Assembly (NCBI GenBank): GCA_009692685.1
Contig: SHYS01000006.1
Coordinates: forward strand, 81,033-145,032
Reading direction: 5' to 3'
Length of the DNA stretch: 64,000 nucleotides
Source of the DNA: Dehalococcoidia bacterium
GTDB lineage: Bacteria > Chloroflexota > Dehalococcoidia > UBA2979
Positions 35,069 through 43,873 of the stretch are shown here, piece by piece. The notes below the pieces were generated by a model. It was given only the letters and a program-made list of their open reading frames with translations, did not search any database and had not been told where the DNA came from. Within the stretch, counting starts at the first letter, position 1. The number at the start of each line of letters is the position of its first letter. A program made the position numbers and the translations under genes.

Positions 35069-36724
35069 GTGGCCGAAATCGATGGCGCAACGATCATCGC
35101 GCGCTCGCTCAAGACTCAGGGCGTGACCTCGATATATGGCGTGGTCGGCATCCCCGTTACCGGGATCGCGACCGCCGCCATGAACGAGGGCATTAAGTAC
35201 ATCGGTACGCGCCACGAGATGCCTGCTACCTATGCGGCGCAGGCCACTTCCTACCTGTCCGGGCGTATCGGCACATCGCTGCTGGTCTCCGGGCCCGGTG
35301 TCCTCAACGCGATCGCCGCGTTCGCGAACGCCTGAGCGAACCGCTGGCCGCTGCTCATGCTCGGTGGCGCGGGCGAGCAGTCCCGGGTCACGACGGGCGA
35401 CTTCCAGGAGGCCGACCTGCTCACGCCGGTCCTGCCGTACGCCAAGTTCGCGAGTCGCGTGGCGACGATCGACCGCATCCCGATCTTCATCGCCGAGGCG
35501 GTGCGCAAGTCGATCCACGGCGTGCCGGGGCCGTCCTTCCTCGATCTGCCGGGCGACATCATCAGCGGCAAGATCGAGGAGTCGGAAGTGCAGTGGGCGA
35601 CTCGCGTGCCTGACCCGCCTCGACCGAAGGCTGACGATGGCGACGTCGCGAAGGCGCTCGAGGCGCTGAAGAGCGCGAGCAACCCGCTCATCATCATCGG
35701 CAAGGGTGTCGCCTGGTCGCGCGCGGAGGACGAAGCGCGCCGCTTCGTCGAGACGACGGGCATCCCCTACCTCGCGATGCCGATGGCCAAGGGCATCATC
35801 CCCGACGACCACGAACAGTCGGCCGCGGCGGCGCGTTCCTACGTCCTCCAGAACGCCGACCTCGTCTTCCTGATGTCGGCGCGCCTCAACTGGATGCTCC
35901 ACTACGGCCTGCCGCCACGCTACCGCTCGGACGTCCGGGTTGTGCAGCTGGATCTCAACGGCGAAGAGATCGGGGTGAACGTGCCCGCCGAGGTAGGCCT
36001 CGTGGGCGACGCAAAGGCGGTGCTCGGGCAGCTCCTCGATGCCCTGGACACGGACCCGTGGCGCTTCCCGGACGACTCCGAGTGGACGCAATCGGTCCGT
36101 GCCGAGGCGTCGCGTAACCAGGCGGGTGTCGACGAGATGATGAAGGAAGAAACGACGCCGATGGGGTACTACCGGGCCTTGAAGGAGATCCGGGACGCCA
36201 TCAGTCCGGACACCATCGTCGTGTCCGAGGGCGCGAGCACCATGGACATCTCCCGCACGGTGCTCGACAACTTCCTGCCGCGCCATCGTCTCGATGCTGG
36301 CTCCTTCGGTTCGATGGGCCTCGGTCATGGGTTCGCCCTCGCCGCGCAGGTGGAGAACCCCAACAAGCGCGTGCTCTGCCTGCAGGGCGACGCAGCCTTC
36401 GGGTTCGCCGGTATGGAAGTCGAGGTCGCCGTGCGGCACCGGCTGCCGATCACCTGGGTGGTGTTCGTGAACAACGGCATCGGTGGACACCACATGAATC
36501 TCGACACGCCGTTCAAGTACCCGCCGGGCGGGTTCACACCAAACGCGCGCTACGACCGCGTAATGGAGGCGTTCGGTGGCAAGGGCTACCACGTAGAGAC
36601 ACCCGAACAGCTGGCGACGGCCCTCAAGGAGGCGCTGACCCTCAATATCCCTTCGTTGATCAACGTCGACCTGGATCCGGACGCCAAGCGCCGGCCGCAG
36701 CGGTTTGCCTGGCTGACGAGGTAG
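35069..36724 (+). pseudogene. Oxalyl-CoA decarboxylase / 2-hydroxyacyl-CoA lyase-like gene interrupted by in-frame TGA
   Basis: A 551-codon ThDP enzyme broken only by TGA at 35333-35335 (codon 89), between AIAAFANA and ANRWPLLMLGG. The rest is intact in a single frame: ThDP-activating Glu in TRHEMPATYAAQA, VSGPGVLN, a central NAD-like domain, and the ThDP-Mg motif GDAAFGFAGMEVEVAVRH...NNGIGGHH. The family cleaves oxalyl-CoA or 2-hydroxyacyl-CoA. The stop fits TGG to TGA or CGA to TGA by one transition. No SECIS-like hairpin with a small loop follows, so selenocysteine is not supported. The rest of the coding sequence looks conserved, so the break is recent or an error. Confidence 0.8.
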
Positions 36725-36746
36725 CCGGACTGCCGAGGAGCACTCG

Positions 36747-37566
36747 ATGGTCGACTTCGCCGATGGTGTCGAGGAGTCGGGCTTTCGAGCGGAGGTGCGC
36801 GCCTTCCTCCAGAAGCACGCGCCCGATCCCGATCTGCAGATCGGCTTCGATCGAGGTGGCGAGTCGCCGGAGGCGCGTGCTGAGTACGCGCCTCCGGCGA
36901 CTCGCGCTGGTGACGCAGGGCTGGATCGCCCCGCACTGGCCTCGTGAGTACGGGGGCGCGGGACTCTCCGTGAAAGAGCAGTTCATCCTCAACGATGAGC
37001 TGGCCGAGGCGGGTACGGGTAGCGTCGGTGGGTTCGGCGTCATGATGTTCGGGCCGACGTTGATCCTGCACGGCACGAAGGAGCAGCAGGACGAGCACCT
37101 GCCTCGGATCCTGCGTGGTGAGGTGGTCTGGTGCCAGGGCTGGTCCGAGCCCGGGGCCGGATCGGACATTGCGGCGCTTCAGACGCGCGCCACCAGCGAT
37201 GGCGACGCGGTGCTCCGTCGCAACTCGCAGTTGCGCGCGGCGTTCGCCGATCGCTTCATCGAGGCTGAGGTGGCGATGCTCTTCTCCTATCGCATTGTCA
37301 CCATGCAGGCGCACAACCTCGTGCCCGGCTACGAGGCGTCGACGGCGAAGCTGTACCTCAGCGAACTCAACCAGCGCATCGCTCTTGTTGCCCTGCGGCT
37401 CTACGGCCTGGCGGGCAATGTCTTCGACCGCGCCTGTCCGGAGGCGCAGCACGGTCGTATTGAGCGCGAGTACCTCTCGTCCGTCTCGAGCACGATCGCG
37501 GGCGGCACTTCTGAGATCCAGCGCAACATTATCGCTACCCGAGGACTAGGCCTGCCGAGAGGGTAA
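36747..37566 (+). pseudogene. Acyl-CoA dehydrogenase remnant (frameshift plus internal deletion)
   Basis: Starts VDFADGVEESGFRAEVRAFL, changes frame near 36888 (EYA to RLRRLALVTQGWIAPHWPREYGG), then runs VKEQFILNDELAEAG and WCQGWSEPGAGSDIAALQTRA. At about 37208 it jumps from SDGDA directly to VLRRNSQLRAAFADRFIE. The roughly 130 residues that should lie between, including the FAD-contacting beta domain, are absent. The C-terminal domain (AKLYLSEL, GGTSEIQRNIIATRGLGLP) is intact. Deletion and frameshift together make loss of function nearly certain. Confidence 0.85.
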
Positions 37567-37582
37567 GGTGGCCGAAGGGGGC

Positions 37583-38695
37583 TTACCACTCGATCAGTGC
37601 GACGCTGTCGAGGTCGAGCGCGGCGATGGCCGCACGGTGTACGAGCTGCGAGAGCCCTCGGTAGGGGCGACCGCCGCCTCCGTCGGCATGACCGCGGACG
37701 AGCAAGAACAGCATGCGCATGAACGGCTCGAGGTACGACAGCCGGTAGGCGTCACGGCACCACTCGAGGTCGCCGGTGACACCGCCCGCGCGCAGACCAT
37801 CGCGGTAGGTGGCGAAGAGCGGTTCCTCGAGGGCGCGCCGTCGCTCTGGCGAGACGGCCATCGCGAGGAGGTAGGCGAGGTCGTAGGGGCCGGGTCCGCT
37901 CATCGCGTTGGACCAGTCAATGGCGGCCAGCGGTGAGCCGTCCGGCAGGTCGAAAAAGAGGTTGTCGAGGCGGAAGTCGCCGTGGAGGAGCGTCGAGGGC
38001 CTCTCCGCGAGGCGGGTGTAGACCTCTGCGCCGCGTCGCAGGAGCAGGTCCGCCACTGGCTGGATCTCGGCAGGCAAGACGCCATCGAGGTCCGGGGAGT
38101 CGCTGTCGCGGAGTTCGCGCCAGGCGAGGGTGAACAGGCGTTGCCAGGTCGCGGCGCGTGCATCGATGGCAGGTAGCCACTCGATGACGGCGAGCGCCGG
38201 GCTCTGCCACCAGGCGGCGTGTAGCCGCGCGAGGGCGCGCGTTGCCTCCGCGAGCCGCTCGTCGCTCGCACTCTCCAGATCGTCGCCCGGCGTGGCGCTT
38301 CCGAAGTCTTCCATCAGGATCACGAACGCATCGCCGTCCTCGGCTACGGCGGCGTAGTAGCAACGCGGCGAGCGGATGGGGAGCGCAGGCGCGAGCTCGA
38401 GGTAGAGGCGCACCTCGCGCTCCGGCAGGCGCAGGAAGTTCCCGCCGCGCCGCGTCACCTCGAGGGGGCTCGGCAGCTTGGCGATCAGCGTGGTGGGCGC
38501 GTCCGGCGTTGACGCGCCGTCGTAGGCTGGTGTGACGCGCGCCACGAGCCCACCGATGCCGCGGTCGGCGCCGATCACCTCGACGCGGGCGTCTCGCACG
38601 GCGGTGTCGACGGTGAGCACGCCGGCCTCACGCAGGGCGGCGGTGAGCCAGGCGGGCGTGAGGCCGAGGGGACCGGCGGGAACTTCGAGCGCCAT
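37583..38695 (-). CDS. Aminoglycoside-phosphotransferase-like kinase
   Basis: A 370-residue protein of the APH/EcKinase (DUF1679-like) group. N-lobe Lys in TTLIAKLPS, a middle helix FVILMEDFG, catalytic loop STLLHGDFRLDNLFFD and the DFG-equivalent AAIDWSNAMSGPGPYDLAYLLA are all in place. Similar proteins in this type of genome are often found next to acyl-CoA dehydrogenase genes, as here, and may phosphorylate small hydroxylated lipids or metabolites; that is inference. The ATG at 38695 starts the conserved protein. Confidence 0.86.
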   Translation of the reverse strand: MALEVPAGPLGLTPAWLTAALREAGVLTVDTAVRDARVEVIGADRGIGGLVARVTPAYDGASTPDAPTTLIAKLPSPLEVTRRGGNFLRLPEREVRLYLELAPALPIRSPRCYYAAVAEDGDAFVILMEDFGSATPGDDLESASDERLAEATRALARLHAAWWQSPALAVIEWLPAIDARAATWQRLFTLAWRELRDSDSPDLDGVLPAEIQPVADLLLRRGAEVYTRLAERPSTLLHGDFRLDNLFFDLPDGSPLAAIDWSNAMSGPGPYDLAYLLAMAVSPERRRALEEPLFATYRDGLRAGGVTGDLEWCRDAYRLSYLEPFMRMLFLLVRGHADGGGGRPYRGLSQLVHRAAIAALDLDSVALIEW

Positions 38696-38786
38696 CGTCA
38701 CCCCTTCGCGCACCCGTGGCATCGGGCCCAAGACGCGATGCTATCGTCGTCGCCGAGACGTGTGAGCGCTATCCAGGAGGTACGCC

Positions 38787-39205
38787 GTGGCGACGGTCGG
38801 ACTGCTATATCCCGGCGCGATGGGCGCGGCGATGGGCGCGGCGGTGACCAAGCGTGCGCGCGTGCTGTGGGCCTCGGAGGGGCGTAGCGCCGCCACCGCA
38901 GCGCGCGCCGTTCGAGCCAGCCTCGAGGACGCGGCAGCCTCCAGTCGCTGGTCGCGGCGGGCGACCTGATCGTCAGCGCCAGTCCGCCTCACGCCGCGGA
39001 AGATCTCGCAACGGAAGTTGCGGGCGCTGGCTTCGCAGCCACGTTTGCCGCCGCCGGCCTGCCCGGTGGCTTTCACGAGGCCGCAGCGGTGCCCTACCGT
39101 CGACTGGACCTCTACCGTGACGTTGATCCCGCCCCGAACCTCGATGCAGTGATAGAGGCGTTGCTGTACAGCACGCCGTTACCAGAAAGGACATCCGATG
39201 GCTGA
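38787..39205 (+). pseudogene. 6PGDH-like NAD-binding oxidoreductase remnant
   Basis: A GTG with a strong AGGAGG site begins VATVGLLYPGAMGAAMGAAV, a Rossmann start of the hydroxyisobutyrate-dehydrogenase-like family. Near 38935 coding shifts frame (LQSLVAAGDLIVSASPPHAAEDLA). It then jumps from VAGAGFA into the C-terminal segment ATFAAAGLPGGFHEAAAVPY, omitting the middle and catalytic Lys region, about half of a normal 270-residue protein. It ends at TGA 39203, overlapping the next gene's start. A frameshift and a large deletion make it a clear pseudogene. Confidence 0.8.
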
Positions 39206-39614
39206 GATGACTACCGAGGAGATTCACGCCTACCTCGACAATGGACCGCGCTGGGGGCGGCTCGCGACCGTGGGCCGCGATGGCTACCCGCACATCGTGC
39301 CCCTAGGCTACTTCCGCATCGACGATGCGGTGTACGTGAACATGCGCGGTCAGCGACTCGTCAACGCGCGACGTAACGGCAAGATCTGCTTCACCATCGA
39401 CGAGGGTGAGGGCATGGGCGAACTCAAGGGCGTCGTCATCGAGGGGGATGGCGAGGTCATCGATGACCAGGCGCGCGTGCTTGAGCTGCAGCGCGAGAAT
39501 GCCCGCCACAAGGGCACGCCCGAAGACAAGCTTCCGACCGAGAATCGAGGCGGACGCCCCCTCCTCAAGATCGCGCCGAAGAAGGTAGCGAGCTGGGACA
39601 ACAGCAAACGCTAG
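39198..39614 (+). CDS. Pyridoxamine 5'-phosphate oxidase-like flavin/F420 split-barrel protein
   Basis: A 138-residue split-barrel protein: HAYLDNGPRWGRLATVGRDGYPHIVPLGYFRIDDAVYV, then RGQRLVNARRNGKICFTID and GVVIEGDGEVIDD. This matches the PPOX family, many of whose members in Actinobacteria and Chloroflexota use F420 or heme. GGA 8 nt upstream provides a weak ribosome site. The ATG lies inside the tail of the preceding pseudogene. The substrate and cofactor cannot be decided from sequence. Confidence 0.85.
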   Translation: MAEMTTEEIHAYLDNGPRWGRLATVGRDGYPHIVPLGYFRIDDAVYVNMRGQRLVNARRNGKICFTIDEGEGMGELKGVVIEGDGEVIDDQARVLELQRENARHKGTPEDKLPTENRGGRPLLKIAPKKVASWDNSKR

Positions 39615-39694
39615 CGGCCTGAGGCGCACACTTGCCGCCCTGTGCTTCAGGATTGTCATACGATTCGCCGGTCGCCGGTCGTACCATTGGGGTC

Positions 39695-40204
39695 ATGAAG
39701 CTAGCCGGCTGGGTCGCCAGCGCTGTCGGTATCGCTGCCACCTTGGCCGTCGCCGCGTCGCAACGCGCGCGCGCACCTTCGACGCCCTCACCACCACCGA
39801 AGACAGCGGACGTTGGGGCCTTGCCCTCCGGCCCCGCGGTTCTGGTCGCGAACGGCTACCAGGCGCCGAAGGACAATGTCGATTCGACGGGCGCCTACGT
39901 GCCCGCAAACGGCAAGCCGACGCTGGTCTGGGTCGATGCGATCTGGTGACCGTTCTGCGCGATGACGCGGCCTGTCGTGAGCAGGCTCCGACCCCAGTAC
40001 CAGGATCGAGTGAACTTCGTGGTCCTCGACTACGACCTGCCCGCCGACATCGCGCTATCTCGACAACTCGGCGTGCATGCCCATCCGGCGTTTGCGGTGA
40101 TCGATGCGGATGGCAAACAGGTGGTCGAGCGGTTCTTCGGGCCACAGCAGGAACAGGACCTGCGAGCGCGTCTCGATGCCGCGCTGGCGCGGCCCTCGAG
40201 CTAG
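39695..40204 (+). CDS. Candidate selenoprotein: secreted thioredoxin-like protein with W-Sec-P-F-C active site
   Basis: A 170-codon frame with one internal TGA (39947-39949, codon 85). Residues 1-24 are a signal sequence or anchor (VASAVGIAATLAVAASQ) followed by a Pro-rich linker. The domain runs KPTLVWVDAIW, then TGA, then PFCAMTRPVVSRLRPQYQDR. It continues VNFVVLDYDLP, the cis-Pro region LGVHAHPAFAVID, and FFGPQQEQDL to TAG. The TGA sits exactly where thioredoxins have the first active-site Cys, giving U-x-x-C, and the fold continues normally beyond it. A hairpin suited to a bacterial SECIS begins 16 nt downstream. Without recoding, the product would lack half its domain. TGC or TGT to TGA would be a transversion, unlike the transitions that explain the other stops here. 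Confidence 0.7.
39966..39990 (+). promoter_or_regulatory. Candidate bacterial SECIS hairpin
   Basis: Pairs form between 39966-39974 and 39982-39990 (CGCGGCCTG with CAGGCTCCG), with one C-C mismatch and one G-U. The apical loop is UCGUGAG, or CGUGA if the inner U-G closes, with G at its second position. The loop begins 25 nt after the UGA, within the spacing reported for bacterial SECIS elements. Confidence 0.55.
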
Positions 40205-40226
40205 CGCTGGCCGCGATGCGGCCGAC

Positions 40227-41540
40227 TTAACCGCAGATCCCGCGCACGGTTTCGAAGAGGATCTGCATGCCGAGTCGCAGGTTCTCGATTGACAGGCGCT
40301 CGTCGTTACCGTGCGCGCGGCCGACGTCGTCAGGGGCGAGGAGCACCGGGACGAACCCGTAGGCGGGGATACCGAGGCGACGGAACACCCTCGAGTCCGT
40401 AAACCCTGTCGACACCCCGGGCACGACGACGGCGTCCTCGACGGCGGACTTCACCGCACGTGTCATCACCGCGTACAGCTCCGTATCGAGGGCCGACGGA
40501 GACGTCGAGGAGCGAAATACCTCCTCGATGAGGATGCGCCGGTCGTCGATGACGGCGTGTAGTTCGCTCATGAAGAGGTCCGGGTCGTATCCGGGTACGA
40601 GCCGCACATCGAGGGTGGCAGACGCGGCAGCGGGGATGACGTTGTGCTTCACCCCGGACTGCAACGTCGTGAGTGAGATCGAGTTGGTCTGCACCGAGTG
40701 AATGCGTGGGTGCTCGTCGGCGAGCCGCTGCAGCAGGGCGCCTGTGATCGGCTCGCGGATCACCCCACCTTGGTGCAACTGGTTGAAGTACTCCAGCACT
40801 TCGATCGACGGCAGCAATGGCCGTTTCCACTCAGCGATGCGCTGCAATGCCCGGACCAGGCGGTCGGCGGCGTTGTCGTCGTGTGGTACGGAGCCGTGCC
40901 CGGGCCTGCCGGTGGTGGACAATTTCAGCCAGAACGGACCTTTCTCCGCGACCCCGATGGAGAAGACCGGGCGCGGCACGCCGAAGACCTCCGTAGTGCC
41001 GCTGCCACCCTCGTTGATCACGTACGCGCAATCGAGGAGCTCGGGGTGCGCCGTCGCGAGGTACTCGACGCCGTAGGTGGACCCGGCTTCCTCGTCGGCC
41101 ACGGCCATAAACACGAGGTCGCGCTCCAGCGGTAACACCAGACGTTTGTGCAGCAGGAAGACCATGAGCTCCATGATGCCCATGCCCTTCATGTCGGACG
41201 TGCCGCGACCCCAGACGTAGCCGTCACGGACTTCGCCGCTGAGGGGTTCGACGGTCCAGTGCTCGCGCTCGAACGGGACCACGTCGGTGTGGTTGAGGAG
41301 CATCAGCGCGCCTCCTCGGGAGCCGGTGCCAGGCAGCGTGGCGACCAGCGTGGCGCGATTGTCACCCGGGTCGTACAGGCGGTAGGGGATGCGCTCGCGG
41401 TCGAGGATGGGCCCGAGCCACTCGCAGGCGCGCGTCTCATTGCCGGGCGGGTTCACGGTATCGACGCGGATGTAGTCGGAGAGCAGGCGCGTGGCTTCCT
41501 CGGTGAGGCGATCCCAGTCGAGGCGAGCGTCTGTTGCCAT
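40227..41540 (-). CDS. M20-family metallopeptidase (carboxypeptidase/deacylase-like)
   Basis: A 437-residue di-zinc hydrolase. Motifs in order: LLNHTDVVPFEREHW (first His and its Asp), GRGTSDMKG (bridging Asp), AVADEEAGSTYG (catalytic and ligand Glu pair), the dimerisation lid (GRPGHGSVPHDDNAADRL) and a C-terminal GRAHGNDERL with the last His. The family includes ArgE, DapE and carboxypeptidases, and the substrate is not evident. The ATG at 41540 begins the conserved part. It is in line with the luciferase-like gene upstream, 10 bp apart, so they are likely one transcript. Confidence 0.92.
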   Translation of the reverse strand: MATDARLDWDRLTEEATRLLSDYIRVDTVNPPGNETRACEWLGPILDRERIPYRLYDPGDNRATLVATLPGTGSRGGALMLLNHTDVVPFEREHWTVEPLSGEVRDGYVWGRGTSDMKGMGIMELMVFLLHKRLVLPLERDLVFMAVADEEAGSTYGVEYLATAHPELLDCAYVINEGGSGTTEVFGVPRPVFSIGVAEKGPFWLKLSTTGRPGHGSVPHDDNAADRLVRALQRIAEWKRPLLPSIEVLEYFNQLHQGGVIREPITGALLQRLADEHPRIHSVQTNSISLTTLQSGVKHNVIPAAASATLDVRLVPGYDPDLFMSELHAVIDDRRILIEEVFRSSTSPSALDTELYAVMTRAVKSAVEDAVVVPGVSTGFTDSRVFRRLGIPAYGFVPVLLAPDDVGRAHGNDERLSIENLRLGMQILFETVRGICG

Positions 41541-41550
41541 TGCTGCCCGC

Positions 41551-42435
41551 TTACGTGATCCCGGCGCCGTCCCACGCTTCCTTGAAGGTGCGAATGGCAT
41601 CGATATGGGCGCGCGGTGACTCAAGGCCTGTACCAATCGTGTTCAGCGTCACGTGGGTGCAGCCGATGGCGATCCAGCCGCGCCCGGCCTTGAGCTCCGC
41701 GTTGAGGTCGGTCTTGCTGAAGTTCACCCGGCTCTCGAGGCCGATGGAGGCCGAGTCGCGTCCGGCCTCGACGGCGGCGGCGTGGATCTTCTCGATGTAT
41801 GGCCGTGCGCTCTCGATGTTGCCCCGGAGCCCCGGCGAGACGAGCCAGCCGTCTGCGATCCGGCCAATGCGCGCCAAGACTCGGTCGTCGCCACCACCCA
41901 TCCAGACCGGGATCTTCGAGGGCGGCAGGGGGTTGATTCCCGCGCGGCTGATGTGGTGGTAGCGACCTTCGAAGGAGATCGAGGTCTTTGCCCAGAGTTC
42001 CCGGAGGAGTGCGACCTGTTCCTCCATGCGGCGTCCGCGGTTGTGGAAGTTCTCGTTGAGGCCCTCGTACTCGACGATGTTCCAGCCGATGCCGACGCCG
42101 AGCACGAGACGCCCGCCAGAAAGCACGGCCACCTCGGCGGCCTGCTTGGCGACCAGCGCAGTCTGGCGCTGCGGCAGGATGATCACGCCCGACCACAGCT
42201 CGATCTTGTCGGTGAGTCCGGCGAGGTAGCCGAGGAGCACCAGCGGCTCGTGGAATACTGAGTCGTGCGTGTACGGGCCCTTGAAGCCGCCGGGGCGGTC
42301 TGGGTTCGCGCCCAGCACGTGGTCATAGGCGATGAGGTGCGCGTACCCCAGCTCTTCGGCGGCCTGCGCGTAATCGCGCACCACGGCCGGGTCTGTACCG
42401 ATCTCCAGCTGGGGGAACACGACTCCGAGCTGCAT
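41551..42435 (-). CDS. Luciferase-like (LLM class) F420-dependent oxidoreductase
   Basis: A 294-residue TIM-barrel flavin/F420 oxidoreductase: YAQAAEELGYAHLIAYDHVLG, IELWSGVIILPQRQTALVAKQAAEVAVLSGGRLVLGVGIGW, RMEEQVALLRELW, KIPVWMGGG, RIGRIADGW. The N-terminal and GGG features are typical of the TIGR03619-like F420 group. F420 use is inferred from the family. It is followed 10 bp later by the M20 peptidase gene. Confidence 0.9.
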   Translation of the reverse strand: MQLGVVFPQLEIGTDPAVVRDYAQAAEELGYAHLIAYDHVLGANPDRPGGFKGPYTHDSVFHEPLVLLGYLAGLTDKIELWSGVIILPQRQTALVAKQAAEVAVLSGGRLVLGVGIGWNIVEYEGLNENFHNRGRRMEEQVALLRELWAKTSISFEGRYHHISRAGINPLPPSKIPVWMGGGDDRVLARIGRIADGWLVSPGLRGNIESARPYIEKIHAAAVEAGRDSASIGLESRVNFSKTDLNAELKAGRGWIAIGCTHVTLNTIGTGLESPRAHIDAIRTFKEAWDGAGIT

Positions 42436-42615
42436 CTCTCGCCCTTCGCTGGCCGGTGGTTAGCGGCAATCTTTCGTGGTTCACGGGGGGCGTGTCAATC
42501 GACGCAGCCAGTCGACTGCGCATCAGCGAGGCGCGACGCCGCCGAACGGCCCGCTTACACTCGTGCAGCGGGCGCGTGGCCTCCGGGCTGTGTGCGGGAA
42601 TCGAGGCTGCGCAGG

Positions 42616-43866
42616 GTGATTCCGGGTCGCGAGGCGGGTGCAACGGCGCGCGGTCCGCTTGCGGACGTGCGCATCCTCGATCTGACGTGGGTGCTGTCAG
42701 GGCCGTACTGCACGATGACCCTCGGTGACATGGGCGCCGACGTGATCAAAGTCGAGCGGCCGCCCTACGGCGACGTGGCTCGGACCACCGGCCCGCTCAT
42801 CGGTGGCGAGTCGGCCTACTTCCACTCGGTCAACCGTGGCAAGCGCAGCATCTCGATCGACCTCAAGTCCGAGGAGGGGAAGGCGCTCTTCCTGCGCCTT
42901 ATTCCGTACGTCGATGTGCTGGTCGAGAATTACACTCCCGGGGTAATGTCCGACCTCGACCTCGACTACGACGCGCTGTCGAGGGTGAACGAACGCCTCG
43001 TCTACTGCTCGATTTCCGGCTTCGGGCAGACCGGGCCAATGCGTTCGCAGCCGGCGCTGGACATCGTGGTCCAGGGAGCCGGCGGCATCATGTCGATCAC
43101 CGGGGAGGCCGGTGGGCCGCCGGCGCGTGCCGGGATCTCGCTTGGCGATATCGCCGCGGGCATGTACGCGGCCATCGGAATACTGGCGGCGTTGCACGAG
43201 CGTGAGGCTTCCGGGCGCGGGCAGTACATCGATATCTCGATGCTCGACTCGCAGATCGCGATCCAGGAGAACGCGTTCCTGAGGCATCACCTCGGCGAGA
43301 CAGTGACGGCACTCGGCACTCGTCACCCCTCGTCAGTGCCATTCCAGGCGTTCCCCACCGCCGATGGCTACATCGTGGTCGCCCTCGCCTGGGGCGTCCC
43401 GAACCAGTGGCACCTGTTCTGCGCCGAGCTGGGGCTCGTCGAGATCGCCGATGACGAGCGCTTCTTCTCCGCGCAGGCGCGTGCGCGGAATGTCGATGCG
43501 CTCGAGCCGATCCTCGAGGCGGCGTTTCGCCTCAGCACGACCGTCGACTGGGTAGAGCGGCTGCAGCGGTACAACATCCCTTGCGGCCCCCTCAACACCA
43601 TCGCTCAGGCGGCGGCGCTTCCTCAGCTGGCGGAGCGTGAGATGTTCGTGCCTATCGAGCACCGCACGATCGGCACTCTGCCCCTGGTGAATACGCCGGT
43701 GAAGCTCTCTAGGACGCCGGGCGGTATCTCGAGGACATCACCCGATATGGGCGCCAACACTCGCGAAGTGCTCCGCGACCTGTTGGGCCTCGACGAGTCG
43801 ACGCTGGACGGACTCTTCAAGCGCGGCGTGCTCCTCGATGAGCGTCCCGAGGTTGACCTGGGGTAG
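42616..43866 (+). CDS. CaiB/BaiF family III CoA-transferase
   Basis: A 416-residue enzyme of the formyl-CoA transferase family, moving CoA between acids. It has DVRILDLTWVLSGPYCTMTLGDMGADVIKVERP, RGKRSISIDLKSEEGKALFLRL, VDVLVENYTPGVMSDLDLDYD, CSISGFGQTGPM, AGISLGDIAAGMYAAIGILAAL and QYIDISMLDSQ. The active-site Asp is the one in GLDL-like VENYTPG...SGFG spacing, not verified further. The start GTG at 42616 has GAGG 10 nt upstream; open codons before it are not conserved. Together with the oxalyl-CoA decarboxylase-like gene at 35 kb it would suit oxalate or 2-hydroxyacid metabolism, but the two are 6 kb apart. Confidence 0.9.
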   Translation: MIPGREAGATARGPLADVRILDLTWVLSGPYCTMTLGDMGADVIKVERPPYGDVARTTGPLIGGESAYFHSVNRGKRSISIDLKSEEGKALFLRLIPYVDVLVENYTPGVMSDLDLDYDALSRVNERLVYCSISGFGQTGPMRSQPALDIVVQGAGGIMSITGEAGGPPARAGISLGDIAAGMYAAIGILAALHEREASGRGQYIDISMLDSQIAIQENAFLRHHLGETVTALGTRHPSSVPFQAFPTADGYIVVALAWGVPNQWHLFCAELGLVEIADDERFFSAQARARNVDALEPILEAAFRLSTTVDWVERLQRYNIPCGPLNTIAQAAALPQLAEREMFVPIEHRTIGTLPLVNTPVKLSRTPGGISRTSPDMGANTREVLRDLLGLDESTLDGLFKRGVLLDERPEVDLG

Positions 43867-43873
43867 ACGGCCG

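Noticed and set aside
35333..35335. Selenocysteine in the oxalyl-CoA decarboxylase-like gene
   Set aside because: The site is not a catalytic Cys in the family, and the only downstream stem (CTGCTC/GAGCAG) has an 18-base loop, unlike bacterial SECIS elements.
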